Positions 11,490-22,990 of a DNA stretch of 64,000 bases are shown in pieces; positions within the stretch are counted from its first letter, which is position 1, and the number at the start of each line of letters is the position of its first letter. The notes under the pieces are model-generated. The model was not told the origin of the DNA. It ran no database searches and was given only the letters and a program-made list of their open reading frames with translations. Origin of the DNA: Paratinospora sagittata (lineage: Eukaryota > Streptophyta > Magnoliopsida > Ranunculales > Menispermaceae); NCBI GenBank assembly GCA_035771175.1, contig CM069598.1:22179438-22243437 (forward strand), read 5' to 3'. The translations under genes and the position numbers were made by a program.

Positions 11490-11682
11490 TTTAGGGGAGC
11501 ATGTTCCCTTCTGTTTTGCAGCCACTATAAGTTGTCTAATTTTGTAAAACTTTAAATTTGAATTAATGAATAATAGTTTTTGCACAATGGGCCAAATTCC
11601 ACACTATCGCTACCATGATTACTTTCATGCCTTGTTGGACAGTTACTTTGCTTTGGTCACGCTCTGGCGGGGTGTGATGTCA
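11490..11682 (+). repeat. Gypsy LTR 3'-end fragment
   Basis: The end CTCTGGCGGGGTGTGATGTCA resembles the last bases of Gypsy A's LTR (CCGGGCGGGGTGTGACA), and GCATGTTCCCTT resembles its GTATGTTCCCTT. Probably the last 190 bp of a related LTR, the rest lost. Confidence 0.5.
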
Positions 11683-11733
11683 TAATACTGTTAAGTGCTT
11701 CAATTTGAAACATGAAATTGAGGACTTAATGTG

Positions 11734-11862
11734 TCCATGGCGAGGAGCAGGTTACTTGGGAGCGTGAGGACTACATGATGAAGCACTTTGCTGAGTTCAT
11801 GGGCTTAGGTATTTCTTAACCTTAAAACTTCGAGGACGAAGTTCATTCTAAGGTGGGTGTGA
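11734..11862 (+). pseudogene. Pol 3' tail (end of chromodomain) of a second Gypsy B copy
   Basis: These 129 bp match 19671-19799 base for base except one substitution (GATGAAG versus GATGGAG). They encode the end of the chromodomain (EEQVTWERE...), its stop and the polypurine tract. A pol tail ahead of a 5' LTR is not part of a normal element. Confidence 0.92.
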
Positions 11863-14837
11863 TGTGACGCCCCGAAAATTATTTCATCTAGCCCATAACC
11901 CAATTGCATTTTGCCCAAACTTTATGCGTTGCCTTGATATGTTTGGTGTTTGTTTGATGGTTGTTTAATGTTTGTATAGTTGATGCTTGATAATGTATAT
12001 AAATATGTGTATCATAAATTGTATAAGGGTCATGTTAAATAAAAGTATAATGCATATGTTATTATTTATGCATGGGCCCATTAAACCATGAATTGATATG
12101 GGTTAGGATTGATTGAATAAAAAGATAAATGAGAATGAAAATTTGGTGTATTAAATGGATTGAACATTTAAAATACATGGAAGCATGAGATTGGTTAAAG
12201 TACATGTGGTTGGTATGGGTAGTATGAGACCAACACATGTGAAGGTTGGTGCATGAAAGTGGACAACTGTCCCATGCCCACTTCTCTAATCCAAGAATGT
12301 GCTAGAAAATGAGGGGAGTGGAGGAGAGAATCCAAGAATGTGCTAGAAAGTGAGGTGAGTGGAGGAGGGAATCAAGGAAGTGCTAGAAAGAGGTGAGTGG
12401 AGAGAAAGAAAAAGAAATAAAAGAAAAGAGGAGAAAGGAAAGAAGAAGAGAAAGAAGGAGGGAGTTGCAGGAGGAAGATCTCTGCAACGTTTTCATCAAA
12501 GAGCTGGATCTTTCCGATATGTGGTCAAATTGAGCTCAAAATTTTTCAGCAAGTTCGTAGCTTATGGTTATTCATTCTGGTCGGTGGAGATCTTGATCAG
12601 AGGTTTCGTCTAAGAGATCTAACCTCTCAAACAAAGCTGGTCGGAAAGTCTGGATTTCTCGCGCCTTTTCACTCAAACTTCTAGATCTCCTTAATCTACC
12701 GTTGGATGGATATAAAATTTTGATATGTAGTGTACAACTGATATATATGCATTCTCAACGGTGGAGATCTTGATTAGAGGTTACGTCGAAGAGATCCAAC
12801 CTCTGAAACAAAGCTGGTCGGAAAGTCTGGATTTCTCGTGCCATTTCGCTCAAACTTGTAAATCTCCTCAATCTACCGTTGGATGGATATAAAATTTGGG
12901 TATGAAGTTTATAATGATATTCGGTATTCTGAACGGTGGAGATGTTTATGTGTTTAGTATTTTGTGTGATATAGTCATATGAGTTTGAGTATTTGCAGCA
13001 GGAAATTAGAAATTGTCTGATTAGAGACTTGTTCATCAAATATCCTTATCTTTTCGGTCCACCGTTGGATTGGGCTGATATTTGGACAGAAGGTTTGTCT
13101 CTTCACATACTTCAATCTGTACGGTTGATTTTGTGATTATATATTTCTGTTGGTAGATTGATACATCTGAACAGAATATTAAATGAAGAATTGGTAGGGT
13201 TGCTTGTATTAGACCTAAATTTAGAATATGAACTTAGACCTTTCCAAATAGCTTGCATGTCAACTATGTTGACCTAGTTGCCATTGTTGATGAACCCATG
13301 ATGCAAAATCAGTGATATACATGGCTGAACAGGTGACCTAGTGTAAATCGGCAATATGGCCTAAGTATGAAAAATTTCATATTTTAGGGCTTTTGATGCT
13401 TTTGGCCTAGAATCATTGAATTGATGCAACTTATGTTTAATTAAGCATGATTAGGGTTGATTATGCTACTGATTTGGTGGTTGTGACCATATCCTGGGTT
13501 AGGCCTACTTGTGATCAAGTGACCCAATTTGGGCATGTTTATGCCTAAGGAATTGAAAATCAGTATTTTTGATTAATAGAATGGTTTATGAATGATAACT
13601 ATGCATTAGAGGCCTAAGTCATGTGATTTGAGTTGAATGATGGGATTAGATGGAATTTAGGCCTATTGTTTATATGTGGGCTGATTTAGGGTTGATGTGT
13701 AATGTCTATGTGATTGAGCATAGAAATTGATGTATGGTAGGATATTGATGAATGTTTCAGGATCTTGATTGGGTTGATTCGGTTTGGTGGTCGTGTGTGG
13801 TTAAATACTCTCGCGAGGCTTGGTTGTGAGTAGACTTCATTTATGATTATATCTTTTATGTCATCATATCACTTATATATATTGTATGTTGAAAGCATGA
13901 ATGTGTTCTAATGTTTTGAATGATGCATTGATTTGAGAAAACCTTATGACTTTGGTGGGGCCCATCTATCTGGCTAATAGGGGGACTTAACGTTGTCATA
14001 AGAGGGTTTTAGGAAAGGAAATGATTGGGGTCAACGGCATGGTGAAATAGACGTGCACTAGTAACCCAAATAAACATGATTGGGATCAACGGTACGGTGA
14101 AATAGACGTGCACTAGTAACCCAATGCATGTGGAATGTGGATCCAAATTGATAAGCTTTTACTTGCATCGAACTTATTATAAATGTTTGATATCTATATG
14201 TTATGAGCTTTTAATCATACTACACATTGACATGCATACATTTATTGATGAGTATTGATAACATATTTGAATTCTATTCACTGGGCACCGTTGGCTCACC
14301 CTCATTTTCCTCTTTCAGGTCCTTCTTTCCCGAATAAGGGCAAAGGAGTAGTTATATCTTGAGGGCCTTGCCTGCGAGAGAATCTAAGGCCTCGATGTGA
14401 GTTGAGAGGCATTTTGATTGAACTGTGTTTTAAATTATGAAGTATTATATTTTGGATTATGTAATTATAACACTTACCACATTGTAGTATGGGTGAGTTG
14501 GGACTTGTTAGATAGACCATGTGGGCATATGACGGTTTTATTTGTACCCACAATTTTGGACTTTATGTGTATGTCAATTTTAATGGACTGTAGGGATTAT
14601 GATTTTATTTATGATTCATTTTTATGGATTATCTCTTGTCTTGGATGATTAATACGGTTGGTAGTTTTGTTTAGTACATTTTGATATTATGTCGTTGTTT
14701 GAGATAAGGCTCGTAGGGTCTCAACCACCTCACGGGAGTTGAGGAGTGGTCGGAAATGCCTACGCCGGACGTCCCGCCCCGGCATTCCGCACGCCATTCC
14801 CTATGGGGTTGGTGGTCCGGGGTGCGGGGTCGCCACA
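11863..14837 (+). repeat. Left LTR of Gypsy B (2975 bp), probably chimeric
   Basis: Starts TGTGACGCCCCGAAAATT and ends GTCGCCACA, with the PBS two bases on. Inside are a purine-rich stretch (about 12300-12475) with a triplicated GTGCTAGAAA block, a tandem duplication of about 177 bp (from 12582 and from 12759, core CGGTGGAGATCTTGAT), and a 55-bp doublet (from 14023 and 14078, core GAAATAGACGTGCACTAG). Against the right LTR I count about two dozen differences up to 13544 and only two after it. Confidence 0.93.
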
Positions 14838-14839
14838 GT

Positions 14840-14851
14840 TGGTATCAGAGC
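14840..14851 (+). other. Primer binding site of Gypsy B
   Basis: TGGTATCAGAGC, a perfect match to the usual plant initiator tRNA-Met site, two bases after the LTR. Confidence 0.93.
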
Positions 14852-15074
14852 CTGATTTTACTAGGTTTGGTCTATGTATTGGACTTAGATGACTTTGACC
14901 TAGGAATTGGGTGAGAGATTTAGGTGATTAAAAAGCTTAAAGGAACTAACTTAAAAACCTTCTTACTATCATATTTTCTGTGTGTATTATATGATATGGG
15001 TAGTTATGAGGCTTTGTTAATGTTTTAAATTCTTTAATGAGTGATGGTTGCTCGTATTTCTACTTCTCAGTGTC

Positions 15075-16662
15075 ATGAGGATGAGCGAGAGATTGGGACA
15101 GCCACACACTGGGCCATCCGATGATGACCGGATGGGGAGGATGGAGGAGATCATGCAGGCACAGGGCCGCTTGATGGCAGCCCAGACTTCACAGATACAG
15201 GCGTTAGTGCAGCAGGTTGAGGCTATTGCTCGACAGTCACCTCAAACAATACCTCAGGAGGCGGGCACTAGTGGGGCCGAGGCTAGTGGAGCTGCAGGAC
15301 CTCAAATGGTTGTACCTCAGCCTATGCCCACACCTGCTCCTATTGTTGTGGAGAACCCCACTGATCGGGGGATCAGACTGCTAGAGAAGTTCATGAAGCT
15401 AAAACCTAAGGAATTCACTGGTGGGGTTGACTTGAAGAAAGCCGAAGATTGGCTAAAGAATGTCGAGAAGATCAGTCGCTCCTTAGAGCTTGATGAGGAG
15501 TCTCAGGTCCTATGTGCTGCTCACACACTGGAGACTGATGCAGAGGACTGGTGGCTTTCAGTGTTGGATACACAGGGGGCAGTGAAGAGTTGGGACACCT
15601 TCAAACGGTTGTTCTTACAGGCTTACGTTCCAGAGACTGAGAGACAGGCTAAACAACTCGAGTTTTTGAATCTCGCACAGGGCACCATGTCAGTCAGGGA
15701 GTACGAGCTCAGATTTAGGCAGCTCGCAGTTTATGCCCCTGGGTTAGTTCAGACGCCGAGTGACAAGATTATGAGGTTTTCTTTGAACCTAAGGCCTGCG
15801 ATCCGACAGGCCTTGTCTGTGACGAAGATGACTGATTTTACCACAGTGGTCCAGAGGGCCAAACAGTACGAGTTGGCTGAGCGGGTTGATGGTATGTCTA
15901 CACGGGCAGCTCCAGGTGAACAGACTTCACAAGCAGAGTCTGGGGGACAGTTCCAGACTCCGTGGAAGAAGGGAAGATGGGAAAGGAAGAGAAAGTTTTA
16001 TGGAAGAGCACAGTCTGATGGTGCTCAGAGTAAGGCATCCCAGGTTCAGACTGGTATGATGGCCTCATCAGTGGTTTCCTCTCCTGTTTCGATTCCTATT
16101 CAGGCACCGAGTGCACCGAGACCCCCATTCCCACAGACTGCTGGCCGAGGCAGAGGTAGAGGCCGAGGAAGTTATGTGACGACATCTCAGACTGGGTCAT
16201 TTGCGCCCAGGGCTCCGTTCTTATGTTTTCAATGTGGGCAGGCTGGGCATAGGAAGTCCGAGTGTCCGAATTTTCAGAGAGCTCAGGGATTTGTGCAGCA
16301 GTCCAGTGCCAGAGAGACAGCGAAGGCAGCTACTGAGCCAGACCCGACAGCATCCAGGACTTTGGTGGAAGGTACTCTTATTATTTGTGGTACTTTTATG
16401 CATGTATTATTTGATGCTGGTTCTACATTATCATTCATATCTGGACGTATGGTAGATAGTTTGCATTTGACTCCCATTAGGGCTAGCACATGGTTAGTGG
16501 TGAGTACTGTAGCTGGGAAAAGGATTTACCCGAACATGATCTGTAACCAGTGTGTGGTTCAGATTGGTGATGTTGAGATGCCTATTGACTTTCGAGTCCT
16601 AGAGTTTTTAGAGTTTGATGCAATTCTAGGGATGGATTGGCTCGCGGCTTATCATGCAGTTG
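15075..16662 (+). pseudogene. Gypsy B gag and protease
   Basis: The frame is open from 15048; the first ATG in it is 15075. An ATG at 15044 in another frame reads MVARISTSQ and could be the ancestral start before a frameshift. The protein has the plant Gypsy capsid domain (AEDWLKNVEKI, WDTFKRLFLQAY, then LEFLNLAQGTMSV), a basic linker, a CCHC knuckle CFQCGQAGHRKSECP at 16224, and a protease active site LFDAGS at 16407-16424 (Asp codon at 16413). Gag builds the particle and protease cleaves the polyprotein. Near 16662 one base is missing relative to the pol frame, so the -1 shift there ends a readable fusion. The ORF runs on to 16766 as nonsense. Confidence 0.92.
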
Positions 16663-19600
16663 TGACTGTTTCGCGAAGAGAATCATTTTTCAGATCCCCG
16701 GACACCCAGTGTTTACATTACAGGGTAGAGCTTCAGACCAGACAGTCACAAGGGGTAGATTTGTGACTGATGGAGATAGAGAGATTTTGGCTGGGTTAGT
16801 GCCTGATGAAGAAGAAACTAGTGAGGTGATACTCGAGGATATTGCTATTGTTAGGGACTTTCCAGATGTGTTCCCTGCGGATCTTCCAGGATTACCACCG
16901 AAACGAGAGATCGATTTCATTATTGAACTAGTCCCTGGCACGAAGCCTATCTCCATGGCACCATATAGAATGGCGCCAGCCGAGTTGAAAGAGTTGCAGA
17001 AATAGCTCAAGGAGTTATTGGCTAAGGGCTTTATTTGCCCGAGCGTGTCACCCTGGGGAGCTCCAGTTTTTTTTGTGAAAAAGAAAGATGGGAGCTTGCG
17101 GTTGTGCATCGACTATCGCCAATTGAACAGGGTGACCATCAAGAACAAATATCCTCTCCTAAGGATTGATGACTTGTTTGATCAGTTGAGGGGAGCGAGG
17201 TATTTTTCAAAGATTGATTTGCCCTCCGGGTATCATCAGTTGAGGATCAGGGAAGAGGATGTGCCTAAGACAGCATTCAGAATCAGCTATGGACATTATG
17301 AGTTCCTTGTGATGCCATTTGGTGTGACTAATGCACCGGCGATGTTCATGGACCTGATGCAGAGGGTCTTTAGGCAGTATCTGGATAAGTTTGTCATCGT
17401 CTTCATTGATGACATATTGGTGTATTCCAAGACTCAGGCTGAGCATGAAGAACACCTTAGAGTGACCTTGCAAACTCTGAGAGAGCATAGGCTATATGCA
17501 AAGCTGAGCAAGTGCGAGTTTTGGATCACCGAAGTGAAGTTCTTAGGTCATGTGGTGAGTTCTGAGGGGATTTCAGTTGATCCGTCTAAGGTTGAAGCCA
17601 TTATCAGTTGGCCTAGGCCTACCGCAGTGACCGAGATCAGAATCTTTCTGGGGTTAGCTGGTTACTATAGGAGATTCGTTCAGGGATTCTCCAAGATAGC
17701 TACGCCTATGACTAGGCTCACCTAGAAAGATGTGTCCTTTGTATGGACCGGGGAGTGTGAGAATGCCTTTTTAGAGCTGAAGAAAAGATTGACCTCTACG
17801 CCAGTGTTGATTTTGCCAGAACCTGATCAGGAGTTGGTTATCTATACTGATGCCTCTCGTATTGGCTTGGGTTGTGTGTTGATGCAGAAGGATAGGGTCA
17901 TTGCTTATGCATCGAGGCAGTTGAAGGTGCATGAAAAGAACTACCCTGTTCATGACTTAGAACTGGCCGCAGTGGTTTTTGCTTTAAAGATTTGGAGGCA
18001 TTATCTCTATGGTGAGAGATTCACTTTGTATTCTGACCATAAGAACCTCAAGTACTTGTTATCTCATAAGGAATTGAACATGAGGCAGAGAAGGTGGTTA
18101 GAGCTCCTCAAAGACTATGATTTTACATTGGAATACCACCCAGGTAAAGCCAATGTAATGGCTGATGCGTTGAGCAGGAAGCGGGTAGAGACAGTTATGG
18201 TAGCACGCCAGATGTCTCATGAGTGGAGACTACTTGAGGCGGCTACAGTTATGAGTATATGTGCTACCCCTTCAGATCAGATTGTGATATGTGCTCAAAT
18301 TAGAACTCAGCCTACACAAGTCCAGGAGGTAATTAACCAACAGAGACTTGACGTTGATCATGGGATGTACAAGTCTTGGGCTGAGAGCAGTGATTTTACT
18401 GATTGGCACTTGTCATCTGATGGTGCCTTGAGATTTAGGGGACGTTTATGGGTTCCCGCAGATCCATGACTCAAACAGAGTGTTCTCCAAGAGGCTCACA
18501 GATCTCATTATGCTATTCATCCTGGCGGAACCAAGATGTATCATGATATGAAAAGAATGTATTGGTGGCCCGACATGAAGAGAGAGATAGCGCAGTTCAT
18601 TCAGAGGTGTGAGATCTGTCAAAGAGTCAAAGCTGAGCATCAGAGGCCTGGAGGGCAGATGCAACCGCTTGCCATTCCTGAGTGGAAATGGGAGCACGTC
18701 ACTATAGACTTTGTTGTGGGATTACCCAACACCCCGAGGAGACATAATGCTATTTGGGTTATTATTGATCGCTTGACCAAGTCCACTCACTTTCTACCGG
18801 TGAACACTAGGGATTCTATGGACAAGCTGAGCAGACTCTATATGCGGGAGATAGTCAGATTACATGGAGTGCCAGTTTCGATTGTGTCAGATAGGGATCC
18901 GAGGTTTACATCGGTATTCTGGCAGGGGTTGCAGAAGCAGCTCGGCACTAGACTAGATCTCAGTACCCCTTTTCACCCCCAGACGGATGGCCAGTCTGAG
19001 AGGTTGATATCGATTTTAGAGGATATGCTTCGAGCTTGTGTCCTTGAGTCCAGTGGTAACTGGGAGGAGTACATACATCTGTGTGAGTTCGCGTACAACA
19101 ACAGCTATCAGTCCAGTATTGGCATGACTCCTTTTGAGGCATTGTATGGTCAACCGTGTAGATCTCCGATCTGTTGGACAGAGGTAGGGGATGTTGCGGT
19201 GATGGGACCAGAGTTTGTACAATAACACACAGAGAAGATTAAGAGGATCAAGCATAATATGAAAGTAGCCCAAGACAGGCAGAAGAGTTACACTGATGCC
19301 AAGCGGAAGACCGTAGTGTTCGAGGTGGGTGACCAAGTTTTATTGAAGGTCTCACCTCAGAAGGGCCAAACTAGATTTGGGATAAAAGGCAAGCTCGCTC
19401 CGAGATTTATTGGGTCGTTCGAGGTTTTAGAACGAATTGGCCCCGTCGCTTACCGATTAGCCTTGCCACCTCAGTTAGCAGCAGTCCACAATGTCTTTCA
19501 TGTGTCAATGTTGAGACAGTACAAGAGTGATTTTGATCACGTCTTGGACTGGAGGAACATTGAACTGAGGCAGGATGGGACTTATGATGAGGAACCTATT

Positions 19601-19756
19601 CAGATACTTGACCGAAAGGTCCAGAGGTTACGTAACCGCGAGATTCTGATGGTTAAGGTGAGATGGCAGTTCCATGGCGAGGAGCAGGTTACTTGGGAGC
19701 GTGAGGACTACATGATGGAGCACTTTGCTGAGTTCATGGGCTTAGGTATTTCTTAA
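16663..19756 (+). pseudogene. Gypsy B pol: RT, RNase H, integrase, chromodomain
   Basis: One reading frame with four stops: TAG 17003, TAG 17723, TGA 18467, TAA 19223. In order: PR-RT linker (PDVFPADLPGLPPKREIDF), reverse transcriptase with FIDDILVYS (IDD codons 17405-17413), RNase H (IYTDAS at about 17841, DALSRK at about 18164), integrase zinc finger HHCC (18497-18625), DD35E core (D 18707, D 18890, E 18998), GPF/Y segment ([11 protein letters not shown]) and a chromodomain-like end ([16 protein letters not shown]) with its stop at 19754. All catalytic residues are present and only the stops and the upstream frameshift disable it. Each stop is one C-to-T or G-to-A change from a plausible CAG, TGG, CGA or CAA codon. 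Confidence 0.94.
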
Positions 19757-19799
19757 CCTTAAAACTTCGAGGACGAAGTTCATTCTAAGGTGGGTGTGA
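19757..19799 (+). other. 3' spacer and polypurine tract of Gypsy B
   Basis: A short spacer (TTCGAGGACGAAGTTC) ends in AAGGTGGGTGTGA directly before the LTR start TGTGACGCC at 19800. The same string precedes the left LTR. Confidence 0.75.
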
Positions 19800-22777
19800 T
19801 GTGACGCCCCGAAAATTATTTCATCTAGCCCATAACCCAATTGCACTTTGCCCAAACTCTATGCGTTGCCTTGATATGTTTGGTGTTTGTTTGATGGTTG
19901 TTTAATGTTTGTATAGTTGATGCTTGATAATGTATATAAATATGTGTATCATAAATTGTATAAGGGTCATGTTAAATTAAAGTATAATGCATATGTTATT
20001 ATTTATGCATGGGCCCATTAAACCATGAATTAATATGGGTTAGGATTGATTGAATAAAAGGATAAATGAGAATGAAAATTTGGTGTATTAAATGGATTGA
20101 ACATTTAAAATACATGGAAGCATGAGATTGGTTAAAGTACATGTGGTTGGTATGGGTAGTATGAGACCAACACATGTGAAGGTTGGTGCATGAAAGTGGA
20201 CAAGTGTCCCATGCCCACTTCTCTAATCCAAGAATGTGCTAGAAAATGAGGTGAGTGGAGGAGAGAATCCAAGAATGTGCTAGAAAGTGAGGTGAGTGGA
20301 GGAGGGAATCAAGGAAGTGCTAGAAAGAGGTGAGTGGAGAGAAAGAAAAAGAAATAAAAGAAAAGAGGAGAAAGGAAAGAAGAAGAGAAAGAAGGAGGGA
20401 GTTGCAGGAGGAAGATCTCTGCAACGTTTTCATCAAAGAGCTGGATCTTTCCGATATGTGGTCAAATTGAGCTCAAAATTTTTCAGCAAGTTCGTAGCTT
20501 ATGGTTATTCATTCTGGTCGGTGGAGATCTTGATCAGAGGTTTCGTCTAGGAGATCTAACCTATCAAACAAAGCTGGTCGGAAAGTCTGGATTTCTCGCG
20601 CCTTTTCACTCAAACTTCTAGATCTCCTTAATCTACCGTTGGATGGATATAAAATTTTGATATGTAGTGTACAACTGATATATATATGCATTCTCAACGG
20701 TGGAGATCTTGATTAGAGGTTGCGTCGAAGAGATCCAACCTCTGAAATAAAGCTGTTCGAAAAGTCTGGATTTCTCGTGCCGTTTCGCTCAAACTTCTAA
20801 ATCTCCTCAATCTACCGTTGGATGGATATAAAATTTGGGTATGAAGTTTATAATGATATTCGGTATTCTGAACGGTGGAGATGTTTATGTGTTTAGTATT
20901 TTGTGTGATATAGTCATATGAGTTTGAGTATTTGCAGCAAGAAATGAGAAATTGTCTGATTAGAGACTTGTTCATCAAATATACTTATCTTTTCGGTCCA
21001 CCGTTGGATTGGGCTGATATTTGGACAGAAGGTTTGTCTCTTCACATACTTCAATCTGTACGGTTGATTTTGTGATTATATATTTCTGTTGGTAGATTGA
21101 TACATCTGAACAGAATATTAAATGAAGAATTGGTAGGGTTGCTTGTATTAGACCTAAATTTAGAATATGAACTTAGACCTTTCCAAATAGCTTGCATGTC
21201 AACTATGTTGACCTAGTTGCCATTGTTGATGAACCCATGATGCAAAATCAGTGATATACATGGCTGAACATGGTGACCTAGTGTAAATCGGCAATATGGC
21301 CAAAGTATGAAAAATTTCATATTTTAGGGCTTTTGATGCTTTTGGCCTAGAATCATTGAATTGATGCAACTTATGTTTAATTAAGCATGATTAGGGTTGA
21401 TTATGCTACTGATTTGGTGGTTGTGACCATATCCTGGGTTAGGCTTACTTGTGATCAAGTGACCCAATTTGGGCATGTTTATGTCTAAGGAATTGAAAAT
21501 CAGTATTTTTGATTAATAGAATGGTTTATGAATGATAACTATGCATTAGAGGCCTAAGTCATGTGATTTGAGTTGAATGATGGGATTAGATGGAATTTAG
21601 GCCTATTGTTTATATGTGGGCTGATTTAGGGTTGATGTGTAATGTCTATGTGATTGAGCATAGAAATTGATGTATGGTAGGATATTGATGAATGTTTCAG
21701 GATCTTGATTGGGTTGATTCGGTTTGGTGGTCGTGTGTGGTTAAATACTCTCGCGAGGCTTGGTTGTGAGTAGACTTCATTTATGATTATATCTTTTATG
21801 TCATCATATCACTTATATATATTGTATGTTGAAAGCATGAATGTGTTCTAATGTTTTGAATGATGCATTGATTTGAGAAAACCTTATGACTTTGGTGGGG
21901 CCCATCTATCTGGCTAATAGGGGGACTTAACGTTGTCATAAGAGGGTTTTAGGAAAGGAAATGATTGGGGTCAACGGCATGGTGAAATAGACGTGCACTA
22001 GTAACCCAAATAAACATGATTGGGATCAACGGTACGGTGAAATAGACGTGCACTAGTAACCCAATGCATGTGGAATGTGGATCCAAATTGATAAGCTTTT
22101 ACTTGCATCGAACTTATTATAAATGTTTGATATCTATATGTTATGAGCTTTTAATCATACTACACATTGACATGCATACATTTATTGATGAGTATTGATA
22201 ACATATTTGAATTCTATTCACTGGGCACCGTTGGCTCACCCTCATTTTCCTCTTTCAGGTCCTTCTTTCCCGAATAAGGGCAAAGGAGTAGTTATATCTT
22301 GAGGGCCTTGCCTGCGAGAGAATCTAAGGCCTCGATGTGAGTTGAGAGGCATTTTGATTGAACTGTGTTTTAAATTATGAAGTATTATATTTTGGATTAT
22401 GTAATTATAACACTTACCACATTGTAGTATGGGTGAGTTGGGACTTGTTAGATAGACCATGTGGGCATATGACGGTTTTATTTGTACCCACAATTTTGGA
22501 CTTTATGTGTATGTCAATTTTAATGGACTGTAGGGATTATGATTTTATTTATGATTCATTTTTATGGATTATCTCTTGTCTTGGATGATTAATACGGTTG
22601 GTAGTTTTGTTTAGTACTTTTTGATATTATGTCGTTGTTTGAGATAAGGCTCGTAGGGTCTCAACCACCTCACGGGAGTTGAGGAGTGGTCGGAAATGCC
22701 TACGCCGGGCGTCCCGCCCCGGCATTCCGCACGCCATTCCCTATGGGGTTGGTGGTCCGGGGTGCGGGGTCGCCACA
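19800..22777 (+). repeat. Right (3') LTR of Gypsy B (2978 bp)
   Basis: Same termini and internal repeats as the left LTR: 177-bp duplication around 20519-20870, 55-bp doublet from about 21963. It is followed by the CTTAA duplication. Confidence 0.94.
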
Positions 22778-22782
22778 CTTAA

Positions 22783-22990
22783 TCAACCGGGGAGAGTTCC
22801 AAGAATACATAATCGAGAAGACCAATCCCCCTACATGGTGAGAATTGCCTCATCAGCCCTCGCAACCAATCACCGAGGTACACACCATTCTAGGAGGTTC
22901 AACCAGTGGAGATGATTTAAACTGTGTGAAAAAGGTGTATGCGTGAGACACCAGGAACCCACAGGTGGAAGCAAACTTGTGTATAGTGTG
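22783..22990. other. Unassigned DNA between Gypsy B and a solo LTR
   Basis: About 200 bp with no ORF or repeat I recognise. With 24093 onward it formed one continuous stretch before the solo LTR's element landed. Confidence 0.5.

Larger units (their letters stand above)
11725..22782 (+). mobile_element. Compound Ty3/Gypsy insertion B (pol tail-LTR-internal-LTR)
   Basis: CTTAA at 11725-11729 and at 22778-22782 are the outer target-site duplications. After the left one come TGTG (11730-11733, the first four LTR bases), then 129 bp of pol 3' end (11734-11862), an LTR (11863-14837), a full internal region, and an LTR (19800-22777). It is therefore the remnant of an LTR-internal-LTR-internal-LTR tandem whose first LTR and most of whose first internal region were deleted. 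The two LTRs are about 99% identical by eye, so the element is young, yet pol carries four stops and one frameshift. Lineage: chromovirus (Tekay/Del-like) from RT, IN and chromodomain. Confidence 0.88.

Noticed and set aside
22358..22588. Short ORF duplicated at 14418-14648
   Set aside because: It lies in the two LTRs of Gypsy B, so duplication reflects LTR identity, not a conserved gene.
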